A DNA stretch of 30,233 bases from CAXSEF01 sp964236535 (GCA_964236535.1 CAXSEF010000032.1:1-30233); one strand, 5' to 3'; shown: positions 1-8,214, counted from the first letter of the stretch. A program made the numbers and translations. The notes: generated from the letters alone by a model not told the origin.

Positions 1-53
1 TGGTGCTGGGGGGGATCAGCCTGGCGCTGATCCGCGCGCTCGGGGTGGCGTAG
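1..53 (+). CDS. C-terminal tail of an unidentified protein (partial)
   Basis: An open frame enters from the left edge (first full codon at 3) and stops at TAG 51-53. The 16 visible residues are hydrophobic and end in LIRALGVA, which would suit the last membrane helix of an integral membrane protein. Too little is present to name a family, and the frame could be chance. No stop occurs upstream of it within the window. The next feature is an intergenic repeat unit, which in this window usually sits just after genes. Confidence 0.35.
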   Translation, partial: VLGGISLALIRALGVA

Positions 54-132
54 CGGTGCGTCGGGCTGGATGCTGCGGCGTGCAGGAACCGGATCGGACC
101 TGAGACCGGCGGGCCCAGGTGCTGGGCTGGAA

Positions 133-182
133 GCAAGGCTGGGCTCTGCCCAGACCCGCCAAAGGCCTGAGGCCTTTGGAAA
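133..182 (+). repeat. Paired-hairpin intergenic repeat, locus 1, left half
   Basis: Begins GCAAGG, then hairpin CTGGGCTCTGCCCAG, spacer ACCCGCC, then hairpin AAAGGCCTGAGGCCTTT. The copy is cut by the IS element at 183 and resumes at 1817. Joining the halves and removing one 8-bp duplication recreates a continuous long copy like the one at 17658-17780 read in reverse. Confidence 0.8.
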
Positions 183-213
183 GGCAATGTAGTAGTTGCC
201 AAACCCACCCACC
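183..213 (+). repeat. Left terminal inverted repeat of the IS1595-like element
   Basis: Starts GGCAATGTAGTAGTTGCC and continues AAACCCACCCACC. It pairs with 1786-1816 read in reverse. The exact outer boundary (GG at 183) is chosen because it yields a near-perfect 8-bp target duplication. Confidence 0.8.
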
Positions 214-230
214 AGAGGTAGGCAGGGAAA

Positions 231-668
231 ATGTTTTCAGACCTCCATAGTCGCATCAAGCTAAAGAAGCTCAAGCGGTCCCAGGCACTTCTCGTAAAAT
301 CTCAAGATGAAGCCATGCGGACATTCAGGGCTATAGCGCCCTCGCAAGCGCGGGTTGACAGCAAGAACAGCAATCACTTCCATGATGAGAACGAAAATAC
401 AGATGAGATCGCGAGAATAGAGACCGAACTACTAATAAAAAAGGCAGTCATCCGCAATGTAATCATCCCACCCCGACAAGAGGGCAGTTTATGGCAACGG
501 TCTATTTTCGATAATAGCTGGCACCTAACCTACGAAGGCAAGATTGATATTCTCACAAAGCTGCGTATAGAGGCGAAGGACAGGACGGAACTACTCCGTC
601 TGTGGCTTCCCTCCATCATTGCAGCTATCGGCGCCATTGGCGCTTGGATTGCTGCTCTTAAAAGGTGA
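231..668 (+). CDS. Passenger protein of the IS element: hypothetical, one C-terminal membrane helix
   Basis: 145 aa; I do not recognise a family. The first ~110 residues are charged and soluble-looking, with many Lys, Arg, Asp, Asn and Glu. They are followed by one hydrophobic segment, about residues 123-143 (LPSIIAAIGAIGAWIAALKR), so the protein is probably anchored in the inner membrane by its C-terminus with the bulk in the cytoplasm. Codons are far richer in A and T than in the host genes, which points to foreign origin. The gene lies inside the IS inverted repeats, beside and convergent with the transposase remnant, so it is cargo rather than a host gene. The ATG at 231 has only a weak AGG-type ribosome site. 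Passenger genes are known in some IS1595-family elements; what this one does cannot be told from sequence. Confidence 0.65.
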   Translation: MFSDLHSRIKLKKLKRSQALLVKSQDEAMRTFRAIAPSQARVDSKNSNHFHDENENTDEIARIETELLIKKAVIRNVIIPPRQEGSLWQRSIFDNSWHLTYEGKIDILTKLRIEAKDRTELLRLWLPSIIAAIGAIGAWIAALKR

Positions 669-770
669 GGGCTTCACCACTGCCTTCAGTTTCTCGCCAA
701 ACGCCGCCTCGTCCTCATCACAGCCAAGAGCGCGGGCGGTTTCGAGGAAGCGGGCGTGTTGCGCCTCGTC
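661..770 (-). pseudogene. Remnant of the small accessory ORF of IS1595-type elements
   Basis: On the minus strand the frame from 770 downwards reads DEAQHARFLETARALGCDEDEAAFGEKLKAVVKPSPF (quoted in parts: DEAQHARFLETARALG, CDEDEAAF, GEKLKAVVKP). This resembles the short Cys-Asp-Glu-Asp-Glu-Ala-Ala-Phe protein I recall beside IS1595-like transposases. An in-frame TAG lies just upstream of the conserved part, and no start codon is visible. Downstream the frame runs on to about 591, antisense to the passenger's 3' end. It is short, uncoupled and lies in a decayed element, so I call it a remnant. Confidence 0.5.
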
Positions 771-849
771 TACCTAGGGTGCTATCGCTAATCTGCGCTT
801 GGCCCCTACCGAGGCTTTCGTCGATAACGATCCCGAATATCGCCCGACG

Positions 850-1750
850 TCAGACCTGGTAGGCTAGCCGTTTGCCAACGATGCCTCGCAGGGCACTATC
901 GGTCCGCGCCGTGTCGTCCACACCAAGCTTCACACGATTGCTGTAGCAGAAGTCGAACTCTGCCACGTAGCGGTGCAGGTACTTCTCGCTGCAATGCTGG
1001 TAGACCCTTCATGCCGCGCTTGAACACGCTGTAGAAGCTTTCAACCGTGTTCGTGTGAACCGCGCCGCGCACATACTCGCCCGCACCGTGCTGCGTGAAG
1101 TCGTGGCCGGCGAAGTGCTTGCCGAGGCTGCCATACTAGCAAGCCTCATCGGTCATCACCTAAGAAGCGGGGTGCACGTTCGCCTTGATGATCGGCAGGA
1201 TGTCGGCCGTCTTAGTGCTGTCTACATGGAAGGACCGGGCGGAGCCGCCGCGCTCAACCAGCGTAAGGACCGCGTGCTTGTGCGCATAGCCGCGCTGCTT
1301 CGGCATATCCTTCTTCTGGCCGATGTAGGTTTCGTCAATCTCCACCACCGCGCCCTCGCCACCCATAGGCGGCAGGGTGCCGGTCGCCATCGCCTCGCGC
1401 AGGCGGTGGGACATGAACCAGCCCGTCTTGACCGTCACGCCGAGCGTGCGGGCGAGCTGGTTGCTGCTGATGCCCTTCTCGCTGCTGCACATCAGGTAGG
1501 CCGCCTGGAGCCACTGGTGCAGCTTGACGTGGCTGGACTCAAACACCGTGCCGACCGTCACGCGGCTCTGCTTGCGGCAGGCGTAGCACTTGTAGAGGCC
1601 CGGCCTGGTCGCGGTGCCGCCCATGCGCTTCATTCGGTCCGTGCAGCCGCAGTGCGGGCAGACGGCGCTGTTCGGCCACACGATGCTCTCAAGCTTCGCG
1701 TAGGCGGCGATCTCGTCGTGGAAGAAGGCTTGGCTGAGGACGCTGGCCAT
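850..1750 (-). pseudogene. IS1595-family (ISXO2-like) transposase, disrupted
   Basis: Starts at ATG 1750 (MASVLSQAFFHDE). It has an N-terminal zinc-ribbon with two CxxC pairs (CPHCGC and CYAC) and then the ISXO2-like DDE core with VVEIDETYIG. The frame meets TAG at 1160-1162. Beyond it lie MTDEAC, a second TAG (1136-1138) where relatives carry Gln, then KHFAGHDFTQHGAGEYVRG and HTNTVESFYSVFKRGMKG. A one-base deletion near 1007 shifts the frame; the shifted frame continues with QHCSEKYLHRYVAEFDF and ends at TGA 850-852. The parts total about 300 residues, normal for the family. Two nonsense changes plus a frameshift make an active protein very unlikely, although the rest is well preserved, so decay is probably recent. 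Confidence 0.9.
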
Positions 1751-1785
1751 GGGATCGCTCCGTCTATGAAGCGATCCTAACCTAT

Positions 1786-1816
1786 GGTGCGTGGGTTTGG
1801 CAACTACCATATCACC
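1786..1816 (-). repeat. Right terminal inverted repeat of the IS1595-like element
   Basis: Reverse complement starts GGTGATATGGTAGTTGCC and continues AAACCCACGCACC, matching the left end at 183-213. It is followed by the second copy of the target duplication, 1817-1824. Confidence 0.8.
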
Positions 1817-1905
1817 TTTGAAAACCCATCCCTAGGCAAATGGATTCCAAAGGCGAGGCCTTTGGCGGAGTCCAGAGGCGGAGCCTTTGGCCTTGCTGGC
1901 TTGCC
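1817..1905 (+). repeat. Paired-hairpin intergenic repeat, locus 1, right half
   Basis: Runs from the IS junction through GATTCCAAAGG, the stem CCAAAGGCGAGGCCTTTGG, spacer CGGAGT, the stem CCAGAGGCGGAGCCTTTGG, and ends CCTTGCTGGCTTGCC. It is the other half of the copy begun at 133. It lies downstream of the DUF1003 gene (minus strand, stop at 1970). Confidence 0.8.
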
Positions 1906-1969
1906 TGGCCGGTCACGCTCAAGGCCGATTGGCATAAAGGATCGCGTTGCCGGTTCCGGGCGTCGGCGG

Positions 1970-2581
1970 TCAGGCCGGGTCATCCTTTGGCGGTCTGACG
2001 TGGTAGACGACCAGCGGCTCCAGATTGTCGTCGGGGCGGGCGAGGAGTTCCTCCGTGATGGACGGTTCCTGGCTTTCCTTGATCGCGTCCAGCACGGCCT
2101 GCGGGTCGGCGGCCACTGCCATGGCGTTCGCCTGTTCATCGACGCGGTTCTTCAGGTCTGGGTTGTCGCGGCGCATTTCCTCGAGCAGGGCGATGATCTT
2201 CGCCGATTTCTTCTCGCTCAGGATCGCGAGCTCCAGGGTGAGCTGTTCGCGGTAGCCTGCCAGCTGATCCTCGCGCCGCTGCGTGGTCAGGATGAGGATC
2301 GTCACGTAGAGGGCGAGCAGGCCGAGCGCGCCCTGGAGCCAGGCGAAGGGCGGTTCGTCCCAGGGCGATTTGCCGTAGAGGCCGGCCCCCAGGTTGCCGG
2401 CGATCCAGAGGGCGATGCCCGCGGTCAGGGCCGCGATGAACCTGGGCCGGCCGATCCAGGCGGTCAGCCGCTCCACGAGGCGCTGGAGCGTGCCGGCGCT
2501 CTCGTGATGGTCGGCGTGGAGCTTGGCGATCGCCTGGATGGTGTCTTCGATGTGGGCGGGCAGGATCGGCGTTTCGGTCAT
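1970..2581 (-). CDS. DUF1003 family membrane protein
   Basis: 203 aa, start ATG 2581. An N-terminal soluble helix region (about residues 1-45, with HADHHESAGTLQRLVERLTAWIGRP) is followed by two membrane segments, about 48-68 (FIAALTAGIALWIAGNLGAG) and 83-103 (LQGALGLLALYVTILILTTQ). A loop with the family-typical WDEPPF lies between them. The cytoplasmic tail is charged, with REDQLAGYREQLTLELAILS followed by a helical EKK-rich stretch. This layout is that of DUF1003 (COG4420), inner-membrane proteins of unknown function. No ribosome site is obvious before 2581. The gene is alone; the methyltransferase behind it on the same strand starts its own unit 180 bp away. Confidence 0.85.
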   Translation of the reverse strand: MTETPILPAHIEDTIQAIAKLHADHHESAGTLQRLVERLTAWIGRPRFIAALTAGIALWIAGNLGAGLYGKSPWDEPPFAWLQGALGLLALYVTILILTTQRREDQLAGYREQLTLELAILSEKKSAKIIALLEEMRRDNPDLKNRVDEQANAMAVAADPQAVLDAIKESQEPSITEELLARPDDNLEPLVVYHVRPPKDDPA

Positions 2582-2764
2582 GCAACGGGTGTCTCACGCG
2601 CTTCGAGGGTCACCGCAGCGTGCACTGCCGCGGTGCTTTAACCCAGGATTTGCTCCGCGGACAGCGTCCTGGGCGCCGGGGTGCATGGCGCGTCGTGCCG
2701 CGTGGGGGTTCGGCGACGATCCCATGGGGGACTCCGCTGCGGCGTGCCGGCGGGCCCGGCCCGG

Positions 2765-3478
2765 TCAGCCGGCGCAGGGATGGATGGCGTCCGGCGCGGG
2801 CGGGGTGGCGGGCGGGGCGAACACCGCGAGGTATTCGGAGCGCGGCGGCTGCACCAGCAGCCAGTGGAAGGCGGTCTCGCGGTAGCCGGCGGCGGACAGC
2901 TCGCATTCGAGCAGGGCGCGCGGGGTGCCGTGGCGCGGGGTGGCGTCGTCCACGTCGACGATGCCGAGGCGGGCGCCCGGGCGCAGGGCGGGGGCGAGGT
3001 TGGCGAGCAGGGCGTACGGCGCCTGCACCTCGTGGTACATGTGGATCATCAGGGCGACGTCGGTGGAGCGGGGCGGCAGGCGGGGGTCGCCGGGGTCGCC
3101 GAGGCCGACGGAGACGTTGCGCAGGCTGGCGGTGCGGTCGCGCAGTTCGGCCACGTAGTCGGGCATGACGTCCTGGGCGAGGACGCGGCCGTTCGGGCCG
3201 ACGCGGGCGGCGAGGCGGACGGTGTAGTAGCCGGAGCCGGCGCCGATGTCGGCCGCGGTCTGGCCCGGGCGGACGTCGAGCCAGTCGAGCACGTGGGCGG
3301 CCTCGCCGACGCGCTCGCGCTCGTCCTCGGCGCGCCAGCGGTCGGAGACGACGGGGGCGACCGGGCGGATCGGCGCGGGGAAGCGGGCGGCGGGGGTGCC
3401 CGGGGGCCCGAGCGGCTGGGCGAGGGCGAGCGTGGGGGCGAGGGCGAGGGCGAGCAGGAGGATGCGGCGGTGGGGCAT
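2765..3478 (-). CDS. Exported class I SAM-dependent methyltransferase-like protein
   Basis: 237 aa from ATG 3478. Residues 1-20 form a signal peptide (MPHRRILLLALALAPTLALA), so the protein is predicted to leave the cytoplasm. A class I Rossmann methyltransferase domain follows: motif I is DIGAGSGYY at about 77-85, an acidic loop VLAQDVMPDYV comes next, and DVALMIHMYHEV lies at about 140-151. It resembles the COG4798-type predicted methyltransferases, which often have signal peptides although SAM is cytosolic. The substrate is unknown, and some such proteins may not be catalytic. Upstream are a repeat unit and the SDR gene on the same strand. There is no clear Shine-Dalgarno, so the start rests on the signal peptide. 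Confidence 0.85.
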   Translation of the reverse strand: MPHRRILLLALALAPTLALAQPLGPPGTPAARFPAPIRPVAPVVSDRWRAEDERERVGEAAHVLDWLDVRPGQTAADIGAGSGYYTVRLAARVGPNGRVLAQDVMPDYVAELRDRTASLRNVSVGLGDPGDPRLPPRSTDVALMIHMYHEVQAPYALLANLAPALRPGARLGIVDVDDATPRHGTPRALLECELSAAGYRETAFHWLLVQPPRSEYLAVFAPPATPPAPDAIHPCAG

Positions 3479-3540
3479 GGCGGGGATCTGGCGGGGATGG
3501 CGCGGGGGCGCAAGGACCGCGCCGGGGCGCGCCCGCTGTC

Positions 3541-3600
3541 GAAGGCCGGTCCAGGGGCGGCTCGCCCCTGGCGGGTCCGGGCAGGGCCCGGCCTTGCTTT
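3541..3600 (-). repeat. Paired-hairpin intergenic repeat, locus 2
   Basis: Two perfect stems, CCAGGGGCG/CGCCCCTGG with loop GCT and CCGGGC/GCCCGG with loop AGG, separated by CGGGT. It ends CCTTGCTTT, four bases from the stop codon of the SDR gene (3604). Confidence 0.85.
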
Positions 3601-3603
3601 CGC

Positions 3604-4446
3604 TCAGTCCTTCGGGAAGTCGGCGGCAATGCTGGTGTCGCGCCAGGCCGCGATCTCGGCCAGCACGGCCTGGAGCTTGCGGGTGACGATGTCGACGCCG
3701 AAGGCGCCGAGCACGAGGTGGCGCGGCGGTGTGGCGGCCTCGGTGACGCGGATCATCGCCTCGGCGGCGCGGGCAGGGTCGCCGGGCTGGCTGCCGCTGC
3801 CGGAAGCGGTGGCGGCGAGGCGGGCGCCGGCGGTGGCGGCGTAGCCGGCGATCCGGCTGGGGGTCTGGCGGAGCGAGCGGCCGGCCCAGTCGGTGCGGAA
3901 CGGGCCGGGCTCGATGCAGGTGACGCGGATGCCGAGGGGGGCGACCTCGTCGGCCAGGGCGTCGGACCAGCCTTCGACGGCGTGCTTGCTGGACGCGTAG
4001 TAGCCGGAGCCGGGCAGGCCGACGAAGCCGGCGATCGAGGTGACGTTCAGGATGTGGCCGCGGCGGGCGGCGCGCATGCCGGGGAGGACGGCGCGGGTGA
4101 GGGCGAACAGGCCGAACACGTTGGCGTCGAACTGGGCGCGGATCTCGGCGTCGACGCCCTCCTCGGCGGAGGCCTGGTAGCCGTAGCCGGCGTTGTTGAC
4201 GAGGACGTCGATGGCGCCGAAGCGGGCCTGGGCGCCGTCGACGGCGGCGTCGATCTGCGCCTGGTCGGTGACGTCGAGCGGCAGGACGAGGGCGCCTTCG
4301 CGGCCGGCGAGCCCGGCGATGCGGGCGGGGTCGCGGGCGGTGACGACGCAGCGCCAGCCGCGGTCGAGCACGCGGGTCGCGAGCTCCAGGCCGAAGCCGG
4401 TGGAGCAGCCGGTGACGAGCCAGGTGGGCGTGCGGGGTGCGGGCAT
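3604..4446 (-). CDS. Short-chain dehydrogenase/reductase (classical SDR)
   Basis: 280 aa, NAD(P)-dependent oxidoreductase with a Rossmann fold. TGCSTGFG (12-19) is the cofactor-binding glycine motif, NNAG is at 84-87, the catalytic Ser is about 137 (NVTSIAG), and YASSK gives Tyr150 and Lys154. EPGPFRTDW follows, as in classical SDRs. Arg38 in TARDP after the second strand suggests NADP(H) preference. The substrate cannot be predicted. Start ATG 4446 has GGAG seven bases upstream. The gene is divergent from the SWIB gene, and the 278-bp gap between them holds a hairpin repeat and three phased TGCAACC motifs. The C-terminal ~100 residues (after DWAGRSLRQ) are longer than in minimal 250-aa SDRs. 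Confidence 0.93.
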   Translation of the reverse strand: MPAPRTPTWLVTGCSTGFGLELATRVLDRGWRCVVTARDPARIAGLAGREGALVLPLDVTDQAQIDAAVDGAQARFGAIDVLVNNAGYGYQASAEEGVDAEIRAQFDANVFGLFALTRAVLPGMRAARRGHILNVTSIAGFVGLPGSGYYASSKHAVEGWSDALADEVAPLGIRVTCIEPGPFRTDWAGRSLRQTPSRIAGYAATAGARLAATASGSGSQPGDPARAAEAMIRVTEAATPPRHLVLGAFGVDIVTRKLQAVLAEIAAWRDTSIAADFPKD

Positions 4447-4479
4447 GGCGGAACTCCGGGTGGTGGGGCGGTCGGATGG

Positions 4480-4530
4480 CAAGGCCAGGGCGCTGCCCTG
4501 GACCCGCCGGGGCCCGAGGCCCCAGACCCG
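4480..4530 (+). repeat. Paired-hairpin intergenic repeat, locus 3
   Basis: CAAGG, stem CCAGGGC/GCCCTGG, spacer ACCCGCC, stem GGGGCC/GGCCCC, then AGACCCGCAC. Unusually for this family it lies between two divergent genes (SDR and SWIB), so it cannot be a terminator for either. Confidence 0.8.
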
Positions 4531-4588
4531 CACATGTTTCGCGTCGTGTCTTCGGGGGTGGGGCGGCGGTCGGCCGGTGCGGCCTGGA

Positions 4589-4637
4589 TGCAACCGCGCG
4601 GCGGTCGCTGCAACCCCCGGGCCGGGACGCTGCAACC
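4589..4637 (+). promoter_or_regulatory. Three phased TGCAACC direct repeats upstream of the SWIB gene
   Basis: TGCAACC occurs at 4589-4595, 4609-4615 and 4631-4637, with centre spacings of 20 and 22 bp, about two helical turns each. They lie 88-136 bp before the SWIB start in a divergent intergenic region. This looks like a set of binding sites on one face of the helix. No known regulator is assigned, and it may be coincidence. Confidence 0.3.
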
Positions 4638-4724
4638 CGACGGGCGCGCGCACAGTTAGGGAGTTCGTGGCAGCCGTGTCCCGCAGCCCGCCGGGGTGCG
4701 TCGTGGCCGAGCCCCGGAGGATCG

Positions 4725-5108
4725 ATGACCAAAGCCCCAGAGAAGCCCGCGCCGACAGCCGAGTCGAAGACGGACGCGAAGCCTGCGGCCAAGAGCGGCG
4801 CCAAGGCGGCGGCCGCGACGAAGCCTGCGAAGGGCACCAAGGTCGACGGCCCGAAGGCCGGGCACAAGCCGAACGCGCTGCAGCAGCCGCTGCAGCCGTC
4901 GGACACGCTGGCGGCGATCGTGGGCGGCGGGATGATGCCGCGCGGCGAGGTGGTCAGCAAGGTGTGGGTGTACATCAAGGAGCACAAGCTGCAGAACCCG
5001 GACGACGGGCGCGAGATCCTGGCCGACGCGACGCTCGAGAAGGTGCTCGGCAAGAAGAAGGTCACCATGTTCGAGATGAACAAGCTGCTCAGCCAGCACC
5101 TCAAGTAG
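4725..5108 (+). CDS. SWIB/MDM2 domain protein with Lys/Ala-rich tail
   Basis: 127 aa. Residues 1-45 are a basic, disordered Lys/Ala/Pro stretch like the tail of histone H1 or HC1-type proteins. Residues about 50-127 are a SWIB (BAF60b) domain: LQPSDTLAAIVGGGMMPRGE, VVSKVWVYIKEHKLQNPDDG, REILADATLEKVLGKKKVTM, FEMNKLLSQHLK. In eukaryotes SWIB occurs in SWI/SNF subunits. Bacterial versions (Chlamydia, many alphaproteobacteria) are thought to act on DNA or nucleoid structure; the basic tail fits DNA binding but this is inference. ATG 4725 is well supported by GGAGG at 4716-4720, four bases upstream. It is a single gene whose 3' end faces the histidine kinase across a hairpin repeat. Confidence 0.93.
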   Translation: MTKAPEKPAPTAESKTDAKPAAKSGAKAAAATKPAKGTKVDGPKAGHKPNALQQPLQPSDTLAAIVGGGMMPRGEVVSKVWVYIKEHKLQNPDDGREILADATLEKVLGKKKVTMFEMNKLLSQHLK

Positions 5109-5131
5109 GGGCGGCTTTCGGTCGGCGGGAA

Positions 5132-5188
5132 GCGAGGCCGGGGCCCTGCCCTGGAGCCGGTCGGGGCGGGGCGGCCCCGGACCCGCAC
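5132..5188 (+). repeat. Paired-hairpin intergenic repeat, locus 4 (diverged)
   Basis: GCGAGGCCGGGGCC, GCCCTGG, a changed spacer, and a second stem GGGGC/GCCCC, then GGACCCGCAC. It is less regular than the other copies. It fills the convergent junction between the SWIB gene (stop 5108) and the histidine kinase (stop 5201). Confidence 0.65.
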
Positions 5189-5200
5189 CTCGGGATGGGG

Positions 5201-8200
5201 TCAGCCCGGCGTCAGCAGGCCGCGGACCTGGGCGGCCAGCGCGTCGTGGGCGCGGGAGGACGGGGGGTGGTCCAGCCGTGGCAGGCGGATGCGCACCGTG
5301 GTGCCGTGGCCGGGCTCGCTGTCGAGGGTCACGGTGCCGCCGGACTGGCGCACGAAACCGTAGAGCTGCGACAGGCCCAGCCCGGTGCCCTGGCCGACCG
5401 GCTTGGTGGTGAAGAACGGCTCGAAGGCGCGCGCCCGGGTGACTTGGTCCATGCCGGTCCCGGTGTCGGCGACCGCGATCTCGACGAAGCCCGCAGCGGT
5501 GCCGGGTGCGCCGGCGGGCGGTTCGGCGGCGTCGGGTGCGGCGGCGGTGTCGGGATCGGCGGCGTGGGCCGGGTCGGGGGCCGCGATGCGGGTCGAGACC
5601 ACCAGCCGGCCGCCTGCGGGNNNNNNNNNNNNNNNNNNNNNNNNNNNNNNNNNNNNNNNNNNNNNNNNNNNNNNNNNNNNNNNNNNNNNNNNNNNNNNNN
5701 NNNNNNNNNNNNNNNNNNNNGGGCCGGGTCGGGGGCCGCGATGCGGGTCGAGACCACCAGCCGGCCGCCTGCGGGCATCGCGTCGCGGGCGTTGATCGCG
5801 AGGTTGAGCAGCACGTTCTCCAGCTGGCTCGGGTCGCACAGCACGGCGTCGGCGTCGGCATCGAGCTGCAGCTCCAGGGCGATCGAGGGTCCGATCATGC
5901 GCAGGATCAGCTCCGACATGCCCTCGACCAGCGCGTTCGGGTCGGTGGGCGTGGGCTGCAGCGTCTGGCGGCGGGCGAAGGCGAGCAGCCGGTGGGTGAG
6001 CGAGGCGGCGCGCTCCACGGTCTCGAGCGCGGTCTCGACGTAGCGGCCGATCTCGTGGACCCGGCCCTGGGCCAGGCGGCGCTGCAGCAGCTCCAGGCTG
6101 CCGCCGATAGCCTGCAGCATGTTGTTGAAGTCGTGCGCGATGCCGCCGGTGAGCTGGCCGACCGCCTCCATCTTCTGGCTCTGGTGCAGCGTCGCCTCGA
6201 TCTGCCGGCGCTCCAGCGCCTCGGTCCGCAGGGCGTGGGCGGCCTCGCTCAGCGCCGCGGTGCGCAGCTCCACCAGCTGCTCCAGCTCCTCGCGCGAGCG
6301 GGCCAGGGTGTTTCGGGCCTCGACCAGCTCCTCGATGTCGGTGCAGGTGCCGAACCAGCGGGTCACCGCGCCGGCCTCGTCGCGCACCGGCAGCGCCCGG
6401 CTGAGGCACCAGCGCCAGGCGCCGTCGGCACGGCGCAGGCGGTACTCGGCCTCGAACGCCTCGCCGCTGTCGAGGCTGGCGCGCCAGGCGGACGCCGTCG
6501 GGCGGAGGTCGTGGGCGTGGAGCGGGCCGCGTCCGCCCGGGGCACGCGCCAGGCCGGCGCCGGGCAGCGGCCCGAGGCCGGTGAAGTCCCGCCAGCGCCG
6601 GTTGTGGTAGTCGTGCCGGCCGTCGGCGCGGGCGGACCAGACCATCTGCGGCATGGCGTCGGTGATGGTGCGGAACCGCGCCTCGCTGTCGCGCAGCGCC
6701 TCGGCCTGGACGTGGCGGGTGGTCACGTCCTGGAACGCCAGGACCGCGCCCTCCACCCGGCCGGCGCCGTCGCGCACCGGCACCGCATCGAGCAGCAGGT
6801 GCAGGCGGTGCCCGTCGAGGCCGCGCAGCGCCAGGCCGCAGTCGGCGACGGTCCTGCCGCGCAGCACCAGCGCACCGGGCATGCGGTCGGCGCGGATCGG
6901 CGCGCCGCCGGCCGCGGTGATCGCCCAGGCCGGGTCGTCGTGGCGCAGCCCGAGCAGCTGGCCCGGGCGGGCGCCGAGGATGCGCTCGGCGGCGGGGTTG
7001 GCGTAGACGTAGCGGCCGTCGGCGGCGAGCTCGACCAGGCCCGCCGGGGTGGTGTCGAGCATGCGGGCGAGCCGGGCCTCGCCGCGCCGGGTCGCGGTGA
7101 TTGCGGCGTCGCGCTCGCTCTCGCGCAGGCGGAGCGCGGTCGCGGCCTCGGCCAGGGTGGCGCCGATCCGGCTCGCCTCGCGCACCCCGCGGCCGATGGC
7201 GGGCGGCGCGCGGCCGCGGGCGAGCGAGTCGGCTGCGTCGACCAGCGTGCGCAGCGGCCGGGAGATGCGCCGCCCGTGCCAGCCGGCGAGCAGCAGGCCC
7301 AGCGAGAGCAGGGCGGCCGCGAACCCGGCGGTGACCGCGAGCGAGCGCAGCAGCGTCGCCCGGATGAGGTCCTCGCGGGTGCCGACCAGCACCGACCAGC
7401 CGATGCCGGGCACCGGCGCCGCCGCGGCGAGCAGCGGGTGGCCGTTGAGCGAGGTGGTCTCGAACAGCCGGCGGCCGGCGGCGACGGCGGCCCGGGTGGG
7501 CGCCGGCAGCGGGCGGCCGACGTACAGCGCGTCGTCGACGCTGCGCGCGATCACCAGGCCGTTCTCGTCGACGACGCTGGCGATCAGCGAGGCGGGCAGC
7601 GCCTGGCGTTGCAGCATGCGGGCGAAGGTGTCGGGCGAGAAGCCCATGGCGAGATCGTAGGCCACGCGACCGTCGAGCATGACCGGCACGTCGACCGTGA
7701 CCTGCGGCTGGTGGGACAGCGGGCTGGTGTAGAGGTCGGACACCTGCGGCCGGCCGGTGGCGAACACCCGCGCCTGCACCTCCATGCCGGTGCGCATCGG
7801 CAGGTCGGCGCCCTCGGGGAGCATGGTGTTGAGACGCTGCTGGCCGGAGGGGTCGGCGAGCAGGACGCGGGCGCCCTCGGGCGGGTGGGCGCGCCCGAGC
7901 TGGACCCGGAACGCCGCGAGGTCGCCCGCGGCGAGCGACGGCGAGGTGGCGAGCGCCAGCAGCGCGGCGCGGGACACGTCTAGCTCGCGCGCGACGTCGG
8001 TGGCCAGGGCCTGGGCGCGGGAGTCGAGCTCGCGCACCGTGGCGTGCTCGGCGGCGCGCCAGGCGTAGACGGCATCGACGGCGGCGAGCGTCGCGGTCGG
8101 CGCCACCAGGCCGATCACCAGCGCGACCAGGCGCGAGCGCACCGACGGCTCGGCGCGCCGGGTCGCGGCAGGCGGGGGCCGGGGGGTCAGCCCGCTGGGT

Positions 8201-8214
8201 CCGGCGTGTTGCAC
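5201..8214 (-). CDS. Membrane sensor histidine kinase (periplasmic sensor, HAMP, two PAS, HisKA, HATPase)
   Basis: Read with the false gap removed, this is one ~952-aa protein. Numbering from the GTG at 8214: membrane helix about 28-50, periplasmic Cache-like sensor about 55-285, helix 288-311, HAMP about 311-365, PAS about 378-500, PAS about 508-630, coiled coil, then H-box GGIAHDFNN with phospho-accepting His694. The ATPase domain follows with NLAINARDAMP, DTGTGM, FFTTKPVGQGTGLGLS. It autophosphorylates and should pass phosphate to a response regulator, but no receiver domain or regulator gene is nearby (orphan). The frame could extend to an ATG at 8364, but that part is encoded by transposon-end-like sequence, so a start near 8214 is preferred; no good ribosome site settles it. 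The kinase core is very like that of the LOV kinase at 23705. Confidence 0.88.
5566..5775. other. Assembly artefact: 100-N gap flanked by an exact 55-bp duplication
   Basis: Positions 5566-5620 are identical to 5721-5775, and each copy runs right up to the gap edge. Deleting the Ns plus one copy (155 bp) joins the two kinase frames, otherwise out of register, into one open frame whose length is an exact number of codons. The gap is therefore an unmerged contig overlap, not missing DNA. Confidence 0.95.

Larger units (their letters stand above)
183..1816. mobile_element. IS1595-family-like insertion sequence with passenger gene (inactive)
   Basis: The ends are inverted repeats. The left end (183-213) and the reverse complement of the right end (1786-1816) share GTAGTTGCCAAACCCAC and continue with CACCA-like sequence. 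The flanking octamers are TTTGGAAA (175-182) and TTTGAAAA (1817-1824), matching at 7 of 8 positions, as expected for the 8-bp target duplication of IS1595-family elements. Inside are a dead IS1595/ISXO2-like transposase (850-1750, minus), a remnant of the small accessory ORF often found beside such transposases, and a plus-strand 145-aa passenger. The element landed inside an intergenic hairpin repeat and so did not break a gene. It cannot move itself because its transposase has stops and a frameshift. Confidence 0.85.

Noticed and set aside
665..862. Plus-strand 65-aa ORF in the IS element
   Set aside because: It lies opposite the minus-strand accessory-ORF remnant and transposase end, and its product looks random.
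1784..2641. Plus-strand 285-aa ORF over the DUF1003 gene
   Set aside because: Antisense to a clear gene; no family likeness or ribosome site.
2765..5188. Very long open frame on the minus strand covering methyltransferase and SDR
   Set aside because: Only the last ~237 codons are a real gene; the rest is an Arg/Pro-rich shadow of other frames caused by the high G+C.
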